A stretch of DNA of 64,000 nucleotides, taken from the NCBI RefSeq assembly GCF_000143415.4, contig NW_003314317.1, positions 1,061,183-1,125,182 of the forward strand, given 5' to 3'. The notes beneath the pieces were generated by a model that did no database searches, was not told where the DNA came from, and saw only the letters and a list, made by a program, of their open reading frames with translations. Positions 1 to 10,321 of the stretch are shown in pieces. Positions within the stretch are counted from its first letter, which is position 1; each line of letters begins with the position of its first letter. The DNA comes from Selaginella moellendorffii. Lineage: Eukaryota; Streptophyta; Lycopodiopsida; Selaginellales; Selaginellaceae. A program made the translations under genes and the position numbers.

Positions 1-282
1 TTCCTTTTTTGTTTGTGCCGGTTAGCGAAGTGTTGCTGCCTCGCAGGCTCTTGCAGCATCGTTTTGCCTCAAGTCGATCCCGCCCAGCTGCACCAGCATT
101 CACAGCAACGCAGCCAAGCACAGAAAGAAGAGAAAGGGAGCAGGGCATGCGTTTAGTGCTGAAGACCCTTACGGGAAACGGAGTAAACAAGGGTAAACGA
201 TGTAGAAACTTTAGAATGACAACAATGTCAATGAGAAGTGGACATTGGCAGTCAAATCTATGCTTACTAATCTCAAACTCAT

Positions 283-531
283 CTAAAACAGAAGCTCTAG
301 CGCGTCGCTGGAATGCCCACACCGGGCATACGACGCTAGCATGGAATTCCAAGCGGCTTCCGCGGATGAATGATCGCCTTGAGCAAAAAAGATTTCTTCC
401 GCGCGATCCACCTGGTTGAATCTGCCATGAGCCACATACACGAGAATATCCATCGCGAACCTGGATTGATTCTTGGGTCCAAACACGCAATTCCGGCTCT
501 GCTTCTTCTGGATGATGCTGATTGCCACCAA
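283..531 (-). pseudogene. PPR protein relic
   Basis: An open stretch of 82 residues carries two pentatricopeptide-like pieces. One ends AEEIFFAQ; the next contains AWNSMLASYARCGHS followed by DALELLF, which is the usual start-to-end pattern of a plant PPR unit (WN-x-M-I-x-AYA-x-x-G-x-x-x-EALELF). Plant PPR proteins bind RNA in organelles and normally have ten or more such units plus a transit peptide. Here only about two units remain, and nothing recognisable continues on either side. I read it as a truncated fragment, not a working gene. The lycophyte PPR family is very large, so a stray copy is unsurprising. Confidence 0.5.
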
Positions 532-647
532 CCTTCATACCAGCACCTGGGAAGTTTCGTTCGAGAAGCCTCTGATGGTACACATAATAGTTTGAACATA
601 GCTTAAGAAAACATTTGACGCGGCTCTAGAGGCCTGGACAAAAAACA

Positions 648-962
648 ATGGGAGCTCCTGTGTTTGCACCGACCGGAGCGGAAGAAAACTCCAATGATGG
701 AGGTAATTCTCTCGATGTTGCGGTTGCAGCTCAAGACGAGGATGGATCGCAATGCAAGGATGAGGGAGAGCAAGAAGATGGACTGCAATGCAACGATGCG
801 GGAGAAGAAGATGGATTGCGATGCAACGAGACACTTCAAGATCACGAAGATGACGACGACGTGCTTCGAGAGCTCCTCCTCGATGCTGGCTTTGAGTACG
901 GGTCTGGATCTGCCGATCATCTCAAGGCGCAAGATCAGGAAGTGTCCGAGGTCGACATATGA
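648..962 (+). CDS. small acidic EDGLQCN-repeat protein, copy A
   Basis: This 104-residue frame starts MGAPVFAPTGAEE and contains three imperfect copies of a unit around EDGLQCN (DEDGSQCKD, QEDGLQCND, EEDGLRCNE). An Asp run (HEDDDDV) follows, then a conserved tail LRELLLDAGFEYGSGS and DHLKAQ. Two homologues follow at 2146-2434 and 5215-5671, with the same order of parts. Conservation of the frame across three copies argues that it is translated. There is no signal peptide or membrane segment. In copies B and C a 52-nt intron follows the DGG codons, whereas here the sequence is open straight through, so this copy either lost the intron or is spliced differently. I do not recognise the family; a regulatory or adaptor role would be a guess. 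Confidence 0.55.
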   Translation: MGAPVFAPTGAEENSNDGGNSLDVAVAAQDEDGSQCKDEGEQEDGLQCNDAGEEDGLRCNETLQDHEDDDDVLRELLLDAGFEYGSGSADHLKAQDQEVSEVDI

Positions 963-2145
963 ATGATCTGTAATTTTTCTTCATTGCATCCAACGATCCC
1001 CTTTGAGGCGATGACGATGATGGATAATCTCGTGCATGTACATAACTTATAGCACTGAAAAATCATGTGTCACGAGGATTCATCTTGCTCTTGCTGTACA
1101 GAAAACAACTGCTAATGTATACACTATAATATATGACATGTTGTGGAGTGATCCTCAAAGCGACTGCATGGAGGTTTCGTCCAAGCTTTTTCAGCTCTCA
1201 AACTATTAATTCTTCAGGTAGAGTGGGCTGTGCACAAGGCAAATAAATATAGGAAGAACCTTTCAGTCAAAACGGTGGAGAAGATGACAAATTTCAAGGA
1301 TTTGGATGCTGCTGTATGTGAAATCTCGAGGGGGGAACCTTTGCACTCTTGCTCTGTTGTCTCTTTGCATCGGACTAGTGATAGCCTTTCCTCTGTTCTT
1401 CCAGTTTTTCGTAAATGTAAATCTTGTGCAAACATGCTCCAGCAATTCACGAAGCTCTTTCCCAATTTTAAAGGAAGAGATTGTGGTAGCTGAAGTAGCA
1501 TCGCTTTGACTGGATTGTAACTCAAAGTCTTTCCTCACTGCTGGAATTCTATCTTTCTTTGTTTTTACCCAGCGTGCATATTCTATATATATTCATCTTC
1601 AACTTGTGCATGGGGATTCAACTCCTACGAAAATGTCGCATTCCTGGATCATCCTGGCAAGCTAAAAAGTTTGTCTAGACGATATTGTGGATCAGTTTCT
1701 TACTCTTCAAAGTCCTGTTTTGACTCCACTCTTTTGTCCCATACGCCGCCAAAGAGACAAAATCATTTTCCGCAATCACAATGCTGGTCGTACAAAAAAA
1801 TTTAACCTCAAGAGACTGGAGCTCAAGTCCCTGGAATTGGGAAATCTTTTTCTTATCACATTTCAAATGCAACAGAATAGTATTGTTTAAAAAGAAACGC
1901 GTAGAAGAAATCTTTTGTACGAAAAGCTTGCTACGTAGGCACACATCACTCTCTCTCAATTTGACCAATTCTTCGTGTGGTGTCTCACTATGTATGGATT
2001 TCAAACACAGAACAAAGAATATTCTCGGCCAAAGAGATCTGTAAGCTGTCAAATGGCCACTGGAGAAGAGGTGATCTTAAGGCAAATCATAAGTTAAAGA
2101 AGAATTGGGCATGCACAAGCAATCCCCAGAGGGGCCTGGACTCGA

Positions 2146-2434
2146 ATGGGAGCTCCTCTTTTTAACGGTGAAGCATCACCCGAAGCGGCGATTGATGGAG
2201 GTAAGTTCTCTCGACGGCGCTATTGATTTTTAGATGAATGGTAATACTGCAGCTCAAGAGGAGGATGGATTACAATGCCCTCAAGACGAGGATGGATTGC
2301 AATGCAACGAGACGCTTCCAGATTACAAAGATGATGATGATGAAAAACTTCGGGACCTCCTCCTTGACGCTGGCTTTGAGTGGAGCTCTGGATCTGGCGA
2401 CCATCTCAAGGCGCAGGAGGAAGTGTCCGAGTAA
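2146..2434 (+). CDS. small acidic EDGLQCN-repeat protein, copy B
   Basis: Exon 1 is 2146-2200 (starts MGAPLFNGEASPEAA), a 52-nt intron follows (GTAAGT to CTGCAG, 2201-2252) and exon 2 is 2253-2434, giving 78 residues. The spliced frame reads AQEEDGLQCPQDEDGLQCNE, then DYKDDDDEK and LRDLLLDAGFEW. The intron was chosen because splicing joins the conserved start to the EDGLQC repeats in the frame used by copy A. The protein ends at VSE-stop where copy C reads CAA instead of the stop, so this copy is C-terminally shorter by about 35 residues. The DYKDDDDEK segment differs from the FLAG epitope by one inserted residue. Function is unknown. Confidence 0.5.
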
Positions 2435-3409
2435 GAGAATGGATCATCCGCCATCTTCTCATTGCGTCCAGCGATCAGGATGAGGAGAAAAGGCAAGGAC
2501 GATGCCATGTAGTGCGTGTACACGACTTAACTACACTGAAATAACAAGCCTCTGATCAAACAGCTTCTACATGCATATAAGTGATAACACTATTTGCTCG
2601 AGGCCAGTTTGTCCGCTTTTCGATCAGATTACAGGATGCTGATGATGAATTCGGAGGCTTCTTGCAGGCGGCATATTCAATGGCTCTGTTTTTCTTGCTT
2701 CATCGATGGATTTGCATGCTCGGCCGCATTGTTTACAATTGATTCTAAAAAACATGTGATTGACTTGTTCATGCGGACTGCCGTCTCTTTTGGATCGGCC
2801 TGTGTTCTTCCCCGTTTATTTTCGTCCTATCAGGAGAATCAGATTGCGAGTCACTGATATATGACTCCATCGTCACTGCTGCCACATAATCTAGTTTTGA
2901 TACGAGCAATCTCTCTCACATACACCATTTTCACAAGGAAATTCATAATGAATCAATTGTGTGGATGAGCTTGAATAATTAGCTTGCTGTCCAGGCTTCA
3001 AGTCATGCTTTTTCTTTGACGCTCTTGTTAGCTTGTCCGATATGCCGCCCAAACTTCCCTCTGGTCGTATCTGCATGAAGCATATCCATGGCAAACTGGA
3101 GCCCAGGTCCCTGGAATTTGGAAGTCCCATTCTCATCACGACCAGACAAATTCGCCAAGTGCCTAGATAGACAAATAGATAGCTATACTAGTCTGAATTT
3201 CACAATGGAAATAAAAGTTGATAGATAAGTGGACTCAGAGAGTGATCTCTAACGAGAACTTTGAAGAAAAATGGAAAAACTGTCAACTTCCTAGACTTAG
3301 GTGGCAAGTAAGATTCTTTGTATGTAGTTGAAAGTTCTTTGAGAATGTGAAGGTTTAAGAAACTTCATTAACTTCAATCTGCAAAGGAGCCTTGAGCTCA
3401 TTATATCAA

Positions 3410-3917
3410 CTAGAAATCCAAACTCTCGACAACTTTAGCCCCGTCCTTGCTGAGCTTATGAACCGAATAGCCAGCTCGCAGATTTCCATGCTTGCGGAAT
3501 CCCAGCACCATGCTCGCACCAATAGCTTCGGTCTTGCTCTCGTCATCCGTGACAGCCACAGCGGTCGGACCGGCACCACTGATCGTGCACCCGTAAGCTC
3601 CCTGTTTCATGGACTGGATCTTCACGGCCGCCATCCCCGGTATCATAGGACTCCTCGCAGGCTCCACAATGGTGTCGGACGCGAGAGCTTCGCCGAGGAG
3701 AGTAGCGCTTCCACCCAGGATAGCCGCAACCAGCGCCGCCGCCTGGCTGCAATTGGCAGTGTGCCTCTTGAGCTCGATCATTTGAGGCACCGCCTTTCGC
3801 ATCTCCTTTGTTGGAGCCTCAAACTCTGGAATGGCCAGGACGAAGAAGAGCTGCTTGCCGCTAGGAAAGACGAGAGGGATGAGATGGAGTGGAGCGTAGC
3901 TTCTGACGAGAACGACT
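3410..3917 (-). pseudogene. homoserine kinase, 3' fragment
   Basis: This stretch encodes the last 167 residues of the homoserine kinase found intact at 6612-7775, from VLVRSYAPLH to the stop. It contains the third GHMP-kinase motif (GCTISGAGPT) but lacks the transit peptide, the substrate-binding N-terminus and the ATP-binding GLGSSAA loop. The frame upstream continues into unrelated duplicated DNA. The frame is still open and carries only a few replacements (for example K for E in FRKHGN, and SATLLG for NAALLG), which suggests a recent duplication. It cannot make an active kinase. Confidence 0.9.
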
Positions 3918-6900
3918 GTGCTCAAGGCAAACAAATATAGGAAGAACCTTTCACTCAAAAAGAAATCTTGGAGAAGATGACGATTTCAAGGAATTGGATG
4001 CTGCTGTACGTGATGAATCCTAAATCTCGAGGGGGGAATCTTTGCACTGCCACGGTCTCGTTGGATCGGACTGGTGGTATTCTTTCCTCTGTTCTTCCAG
4101 TTTTTCGTAAATTTAAGTCTTGTACTCCAGCAAATCTTTCCCAATTTCAAAGGAAGAGATTGTGTAGTAACATCGCTTTGACCTTCTGAATTCGTCACTG
4201 CTGATGTGCCGCATTGACTGGATTGTAGCTCAAAGCCTTTTCCCACTGCTGGAATTCCATTTTTCTTTTTGCACAGCGTTCAATCTAGATTCGGGCATAT
4301 ATATTCATCTTCAACTTGTACATGGGACGAAAATGTCGCACTCCTGGATCATCCTGGGCAAGCTAAAAAGTTTGTCTAGACGATCTTGTGGATCAGTTTC
4401 TTACGCTGGTCGTGAATCCACGATGCAAAAAGTTTTTAACATCAAGAAATTGGAGCTCAAGTCCCATTGGGAAGTCTTTTTCTTATCACATTTCAAAAGT
4501 AATAGAACAGTATTGTTGAAACCAAAATGCGTAGAAGAAATCAAAAAGTGATCTTTGTACGAAAAGATTGCTCCATAGGACCGTGAATTTCATACCATTA
4601 AGTTTTCACAATGAGTGAAATTGAAGATTTCTCTAGTGAGAGGTCGATGCATGGAGAATTTGTTTCTTTGGATGTGGATTAAAATGGTTATATTTTGCTT
4701 CAACTGTTCGAGATTGACCATCTCTCTCTCCTGCTCTCTCTGGATTGACCAGCGCCTTGCTGCGGGCGACGCGGAGGAAGCTCCGGTAGAGACTGAGGAC
4801 CTGACGCTGGAGACGGAGCAGATGTAAAATATTGTTTCTTTTTTTTGTTTAAGTTTTCGCAAATAGTTTTCTTTTTGTGCAGATGCAAGCTATGAACTCT
4901 GATGTGACCAAGAAGGACATTCTCCCTCTCTCTCTCTGACCAATTCTTTGTGTGTGGATTAGGGACAAGAGTGTGGAGTTAAAACAGGACTTCGAAGAAG
5001 CTTCGATCAGTAGGCCTATCACCATGTATGAATTTCAACCACAGAACAAAGACACAGATCCTTTGTCTTTAGCTGAAGTAGAAGAATCTTCGGGTCAAAC
5101 CTCATTCCGACCGGAGCCCACGGATGGACTTTGTAACATTTGATCTTAAGGCAAATCATAAGTTAAAGAAGAATTAGACATGCACAAGCAAGCCCCCGAG
5201 GGGCCTAGACTCCAATGGGAGCTCCTCTGTGTAACGGTGAAGCATCACCCGAAGCGGCGGTTGATGGAGGTAAGTTCTCTCGACGGCGCTATTGATTTTT
5301 AGATGAATGATAATACTGCAGCTCAAGAAGAGGATGGATTACAATGCCCTCAGGACGAGGATGGATTGCAATGCAACGAGACAGCTATAGCTGGAAACGG
5401 GCAAGAGGATGGATTGCTATGCAACGAGACGCTTCCAGATTACAAAGATGACGATGATGAAAAACTTTGGGACCTCCTCCTTGACGCTGGCTTTGAGTGC
5501 ACCTCTGAATCTGGCGACCATCTCAAGGCGCAGGAGGAAGCGTCCGAGCAAGAGAATGGATCATCCGCATCTTCTCAATTGCGTCCAGCAATCAGTGAAG
5601 ATCATGATGAGGAGAAAAGGCAAGGACGATGCCATGTAGTGTCTGTACATGACTTAACTACACTGAAATAACAAGCCTCTGATCAAACAGCATCTGGATG
5701 CATATAAGTGATAACACTATTTGCTCGAAGCCAGTTTGTCCGCTTTTCGATCAGGGATGCTGACGATGAATTCGGGGGCTTCTTGTAGGCGGCATATTCA
5801 ATGGCTCTGTTTTTCTGGCTTCATCGTTAGAAGAGGATGGGTCTGCATGCTCGGCCGCATTGTTTACAATTGATAAAAAACATGTGATTGACTTGTTCAT
5901 GCGGACTGCCGTCTCGTTTGGTGTTCTTCCCTGTTTATTTTCGTCCTATGTAATCTTCTCAAAATCTCAGGAGAATGAGATCTGGTATATGACTCCATCG
6001 TCACTGCTTTTGTCACTGCTGATACATAATTTAGTTTTGATGCGAGCAATGTCTCTAGGAAAAGCTGCTGGATTATGGGACTCTCTCTCACACACACATA
6101 TAATATTCTCATTTTCACAAGGAAATTCATCCAAAAGTGTTTCTAGACCATGAACAAATGAATCAAGTGTGTGGATGAACTTAAATAATTTCTTGAAGCC
6201 TGCGTGTCCAGGCTTCAAGTCATGCTTTTTCTTCGACGCTCTTACCATCTTGTCCGATATGCCGCCCAAAACTTCCTTCTGGTGGTATTTGCATGAAGCA
6301 TATCCATGGCAAACTGGAGCCCAGGTCCCTGGAATTTGGAAGTCCCATTCTCATCACGACCAGACAAATTCGCCAAGTGCCTAGACAAATAGATAGCTAT
6401 ACTAGTCTGAATTTCACAATGGAAATAAAAGTTGATAGATAAGTGGATCTCTAGCGAGAACTTTGAAGAAAAATGGAAAAACTGTCAACTTCCTAGACTT
6501 AGGTGGCAAGTAAGATTCTTTGTATGTAGTTGAAAGTTCTTTGAGAATGTGAAGGTTTAAGAAACTTCATTAACTTCAATCTGCAAAGGAGCCTTGAGCT
6601 CATTATATCAACTAGAAATCCAAACTCTCGACAACTTTAGCCCCGTCCTTGCTGAGCTTATGAACCGAATAGCCAGCTCGCAGATTTCCATGCTCGCGGA
6701 ATCCCAGCACCATGCTCGCACCAATAGCTTCGGTCTTGCTCTCGTCATCCGTGACAGCCACAGCGGTCGGACCGGCACCACTGATCGTGCACCCGTAAGC
6801 TCCCTGTTTCATGGACTGGATCTTCACGGCCGCCATCCCCGGTATCATAGGACTCCTCGCAGGCTCCACAATGGTGTCGGACGCGAGAGCTTCGCCGAGG

Positions 6901-7117
6901 AGAGCAGCGTTTCCACCCAGGATAGCCGCAACCAGCGCCGCCGCCTGGCTGCAATTGGCGGTGTGCCTCTTGAGCTCGATCATCTGAGGCACCGCCTTTC
7001 GCATCTCCTTTGTTGGAGCCTCAAACTCTGGAATGGCCAGGACGAAGAAGAGCTGCTTGCCGCTGGGAAAGACGAGAGGGATGAGATGGAGTGGAGCGTA
7101 GCTTCTGACGAGAACGA
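3918..7117. repeat. tandem segmental duplication, unit 2
   Basis: This is the second copy of the block that begins near 1220. It holds copy C of the small acidic gene and ends inside the intact homoserine kinase, whose remaining 5' part (7118-7775) is present only once. Extra material relative to unit 1 includes about 300 bp around 4600-5100 with a TCTC-rich tract. Confidence 0.8.
5215..5671 (+). CDS. small acidic EDGLQCN-repeat protein, copy C
   Basis: Exon 1 is 5215-5269, the intron 5270-5321 (52 nt, GTAAGT to CTGCAG) and exon 2 5322-5671, giving 134 residues. The protein starts MGAPLCNGEASPEAA, has EDGLQCP, DEDGLQCNE and QEDGLLCNE repeats, then DYKDDDDEKLWDLLLDAGFE and a longer polar tail ending VSVHDLTTLK. 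One repeat unit more than copy B is present. The gene lies in duplication unit 2 and corresponds to copy B in unit 1; copy A at 648-962 lies outside the duplicated block and so is older. No known domain is recognised. The acidic middle and the LxxLLLDAGFE helix-like motif are the conserved parts. Confidence 0.55.
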
Positions 7118-7775
7118 AGCCTCCCATGAGCGAAGGCGCAATGTTGTCGGCGTGGTAGCCACTGACAACTGCCTCGGATTTGAGTCCGGCGTAAACGAGC
7201 TCCATCTTGGACAGCGGACTTCCAAACAGCGCGTTCACTGCTACCGCCGCCGCTGCTGCACTGGCGGCGCTCGATCCAAGCCCGCTTCCCAGAGGAAGGC
7301 CTTTGCTCAGCGATAGAGAGAGCCCGACCGACTTTATCCCGAGGAGCTCCATGGTGCTCTTGCCGGCGATTCCAGCACAGTTCTTCAGCGGCTCGTAGCT
7401 CAATCGCCCACTATCACCGGTGATGTTCTTGATACGGACTTTCCCCGGCTCTACACCCTCGTCAACCTCGGCCGTGACAAAGTCCCCGAGGCCTTGGACG
7501 GCACAGCCCAGAAAATCATAGCCGGGTCCGAGGTTGGCAACAGTGGCTGGAGCAAACGCCTTGGCCAGCTTCAAAACTGGACGAGGCTCGGCTGTGGTGA
7601 GCTGCTCGAGCGGAGAAAGAAGGTCCAAAGTTCCTGGAGACGATGCTAAAGTCGTAGAACACCTGACAAGCTTTACTCTCAACCTGATAAATCTCTTATG
7701 ATCGCATTTGCTGGATAAGAATGAGCTCTCCCCATCGGGGATCCAGGAAGAATGGCGGACACGCGAAAGCTCCAT
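6612..7775 (-). CDS. HSK: homoserine kinase, plastid-targeted
   Basis: The 387-residue intronless protein phosphorylates homoserine with ATP to O-phosphohomoserine, the branch-point precursor of threonine and methionine in the plastid (EC 2.7.1.39). Residues 1-60 are rich in Ser, Arg and Leu and look like a transit peptide. The kinase begins at AKAFAPATVANLGPGYDFLG (71-90), carries the GHMP ATP-binding loop LPLGSGLGSSAASA (160-173), and ends with the third GHMP motif GCTISGAGPTAVA (328-340). Length matches plant homoserine kinases. The start is the first Met before the transit-like region. LTO1 lies 49 bp upstream on the same strand. A tandem duplication copied its 3' 508 bp to 3410-3917. Confidence 0.95.
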   Translation of the reverse strand: MELSRVRHSSWIPDGESSFLSSKCDHKRFIRLRVKLVRCSTTLASSPGTLDLLSPLEQLTTAEPRPVLKLAKAFAPATVANLGPGYDFLGCAVQGLGDFVTAEVDEGVEPGKVRIKNITGDSGRLSYEPLKNCAGIAGKSTMELLGIKSVGLSLSLSKGLPLGSGLGSSAASAAAAAVAVNALFGSPLSKMELVYAGLKSEAVVSGYHADNIAPSLMGGFVLVRSYAPLHLIPLVFPSGKQLFFVLAIPEFEAPTKEMRKAVPQMIELKRHTANCSQAAALVAAILGGNAALLGEALASDTIVEPARSPMIPGMAAVKIQSMKQGAYGCTISGAGPTAVAVTDDESKTEAIGASMVLGFREHGNLRAGYSVHKLSKDGAKVVESLDF

Positions 7776-7824
7776 TCTTTCCTTGGGCTTAACCCCTAGC
7801 AGCTAAAACCCCTGCTCCAAAACC

Positions 7825-8241
7825 CTAGAAGGATCTTCCATCGCTTCCAGCACTCGGCATTCCCTGGTAGTCAAGCTTGACACCCACCATGGAACTCACT
7901 GCCCTAAACTTCGCCCGGATTGCGTCGAGCTTCTCCTGGAGCTGCTCGTTCTGGTGATCCAGCACGGGGTAATCCCTCACGAGATCCCTCAGCTGCTGGA
8001 TTCCCCGCGCGGCCCTCGCCGAAAAAGCCGATTCGTCCCTCTGAAGCAGCGAAATCCACAGCTGCGCGCAGCCACCGTAGAATCCCAGCTCCTCGCCCAC
8101 CTGGAATCCTATCTTGAGCCCTACTTCGCGGCCCTCGATCTCCCCGGCGATCACTCCCTCCGCGAAACCCTCATCGAACCCAGCCTTGAGCTGCGCCTCA
8201 TCCAACCCCACTGTCGTTGCAAAAATGTCGCTCTCTTCCAT
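7825..8241 (-). CDS. LTO1: LTO1/Yae1-type Fe-S assembly adaptor
   Basis: The 138-residue protein contains the deca-GX3 pattern typical of the Yae1/LTO1 family: glycines every fourth residue in the run GFDEGFAEGVIAGEIEGREV, continued by GLKIGFQVGEELGFYGG (residues 21-57). In yeast and humans LTO1 with YAE1 recruits the cytosolic iron-sulfur machinery to the ribosome-recycling protein ABCE1/RLI1; the same role is inferred here. The C-terminal half is helical (QNEQLQEKLDAIRAKFRAV), and the length fits the family (about 130-150). No intron is seen. Its stop lies only 49 bp before the start of homoserine kinase on the same strand, which leaves little room for a separate terminator and promoter. 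Confidence 0.8.
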   Translation of the reverse strand: MEESDIFATTVGLDEAQLKAGFDEGFAEGVIAGEIEGREVGLKIGFQVGEELGFYGGCAQLWISLLQRDESAFSARAARGIQQLRDLVRDYPVLDHQNEQLQEKLDAIRAKFRAVSSMVGVKLDYQGMPSAGSDGRSF

Positions 8242-10321
8242 TGTGGATTAATGGATATTCCGAAGAACCCTAAAGGCTGCCACGTCAGAAATCGATACCC
8301 CTAAAATCTTAATTAACTTCTCAATTATTTATATTTTAATTTATTTTTATTTTTAATAATAACAAAGGTTTCAATGTGAGTGCATGGAATATGGAATGGG
8401 AATACAAAAATGTTTAGCCCAATTGTCTTTTGGGTAGATGATGTAGCAAAAAATTGTATTATATTATAAAATATATAAATTACACAAATGTGTTTAATTA
8501 AAGATGGTGATTGTGAGGCATTTTACTTCAACAATGCTATTGAAATGGCAAAATCATTCAGGGTAGAGTTGCCATTTGCAAAAGTGGTGAAAAACCCTTT
8601 ATTCCCTAATTGTGTGACGAATTTTTTTTTTTTTTTATGTATACATAGTAAAATTTAGGTTAATATTATGTTTGTAGAATTTTAATTCCACATCAGCTTT
8701 ATTCAATAGATGGTTTAATACATTTTTGTATGCGTGAATTAATGTAAAGCATAAAAATTTAAATTAATTAATTTCATTTGTTACAACATGTAAGATTTAA
8801 CAAAATATTATTTGAATGGTAATTCTGTAAAGTTTATTATGTAAAATAGTTTTTAACATGATTTTTGTAGTATTTTACTTATTTTATAGAGGAATCTTTT
8901 ATAGCCAAAGATAAAATATACATTCACACAAAACATCATTTAAAGTACCAGTGTCCTTTGTGATTGTAAAATGTTTTGGCTCATTTGCAAGAGGATTAAG
9001 TAGATCTTCCTCTTTTAAAGACTAAATCATTTTGGCTCAAAGTTGGATCACTACTGAGATTTTAAAAAGAGAATTAATCATACATAGATATGATAGCTGT
9101 TTCAAATGGTAATTCTACTTCAACTGCTTTGTTAGCCATAATAAACATTCTAGAAAGCTATAGTATTATTAGGCTAGGGATTTATAGAGTCAATTCCCTC
9201 AAAGTTCACAACCTCTTTTTGATCTATGACTACTAAAAAACTAACACATAATTTATTAAGTTTACATGGTATAGAGCACTTAAAAAGAGTAAATCACATA
9301 TGTGGCATGCCCCACACATGTGCCATTTCTATTTAAATATTATAATGCACATAATCATATTTTGATTGGTCAAATGCACACATATTGTAATATGCATTTA
9401 ACATATCTGTATTATAATATTGTGTGAAATTGAAAATAAGAAAAATATATCTGCACAGATGTAAATAAATATAAACCCATGTGCAATCATATATTCATTT
9501 CTATAGAGGGAAATATAAAATTTTAAAGGAATTATAATAAATAAATAGATAAATAAATAAATAATCTTATAATGTTTAGAAAATAATTTTTTATTAAAAA
9601 TTTCCAAATAAGTAGCAAGATAAAATATAATAGAAGTTCAAATTAAATCTAAATATAGTGATCTAAAATTAAACATGATGACAATAAATATAAAATATAA
9701 TCCACTATAAAAAAAAGTCATGTATGCATATAGCACAAGCTATGCCATTTTAAATATTTTGAGAAAAACTACTACAGATAATTATTATTTAAATGATAAT
9801 AGTTATTGTTATCCAAAATGCATATGTGATTCTAAAAGCATCATTATTCTATAAAAGTCAAATGGTGAATTTAAGTGATTTATAATTTGTAATATTGTAT
9901 ATACTTAGAATATATTTAGATATTTTGGGAGATTCTACCATCTAATCTTGTATTTATAACTTATAAACTTCTAGTATATTCTAGTTTATTCTAAAAAAAA
10001 ACAATTGTGTTTATATTATAATTATTTTTCGGGCTTAAAATTAATTCTATAAGTGATGCTCCAACACCTTAAAATATTAAAAAGTAAGAGTTGAACTATA
10101 GACACTCACAATATTGTTATTATAAAGTTCTTTAGTTATTATAAGTCCAACTACATGGTTATTTAGAGTTTATTGTGCAATATAATAAGAAGTTTTAATT
10201 GAATTACCCAGACTAATAAATAACACTAAAAGAAAGAATTTAAGTTATTTAGATTATATCTCATTTATTCTACAGTAATAAATATTCTTACCAAACAAAA
10301 AAAAGTGCTCTGGTCAGAGCT
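8242..10321. other. AT-rich intergenic DNA
   Basis: About 2 kb with a very high A+T content, many runs of A or T and short ATAAATA repeats (for example 9538-9562). I see no frame with recognisable protein similarity and no clear terminal repeats. It may be decayed transposon sequence. Confidence 0.6.

Larger units (their letters stand above)
1220..3917. repeat. tandem segmental duplication, unit 1
   Basis: Unit 1 starts near the motif AAGGCAAATAAATATAGGAAG (around 1235) and runs through copy B of the small acidic gene, then AT-richer spacer, to the 3' half of homoserine kinase, where it stops at about 3917. Unit 2 restarts at 3918 with nearly the same words (AAGGCAAACAAATATAGGAAG). The identical kinase parts at 3410-3917 and 6612-7117 are nearly base-for-base alike, while the middle of the units has indels. 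Confidence 0.8.

Noticed and set aside
1225-2165. Several 60-125 codon frames on both strands
   Set aside because: They overlap each other, do not stay open in the homologous part of unit 2, and show no motif.
2320-2345. FLAG-tag-like DYKDDDDEK as a sign of vector contamination
   Set aside because: It occurs in two diverged genomic copies, with an extra Glu and no vector sequence around it.
9300-9332. TGGCATGCCCCACACATGTGCCA as a further palindrome copy
   Set aside because: Its centre and arm length differ; it is a single occurrence in AT-rich DNA.
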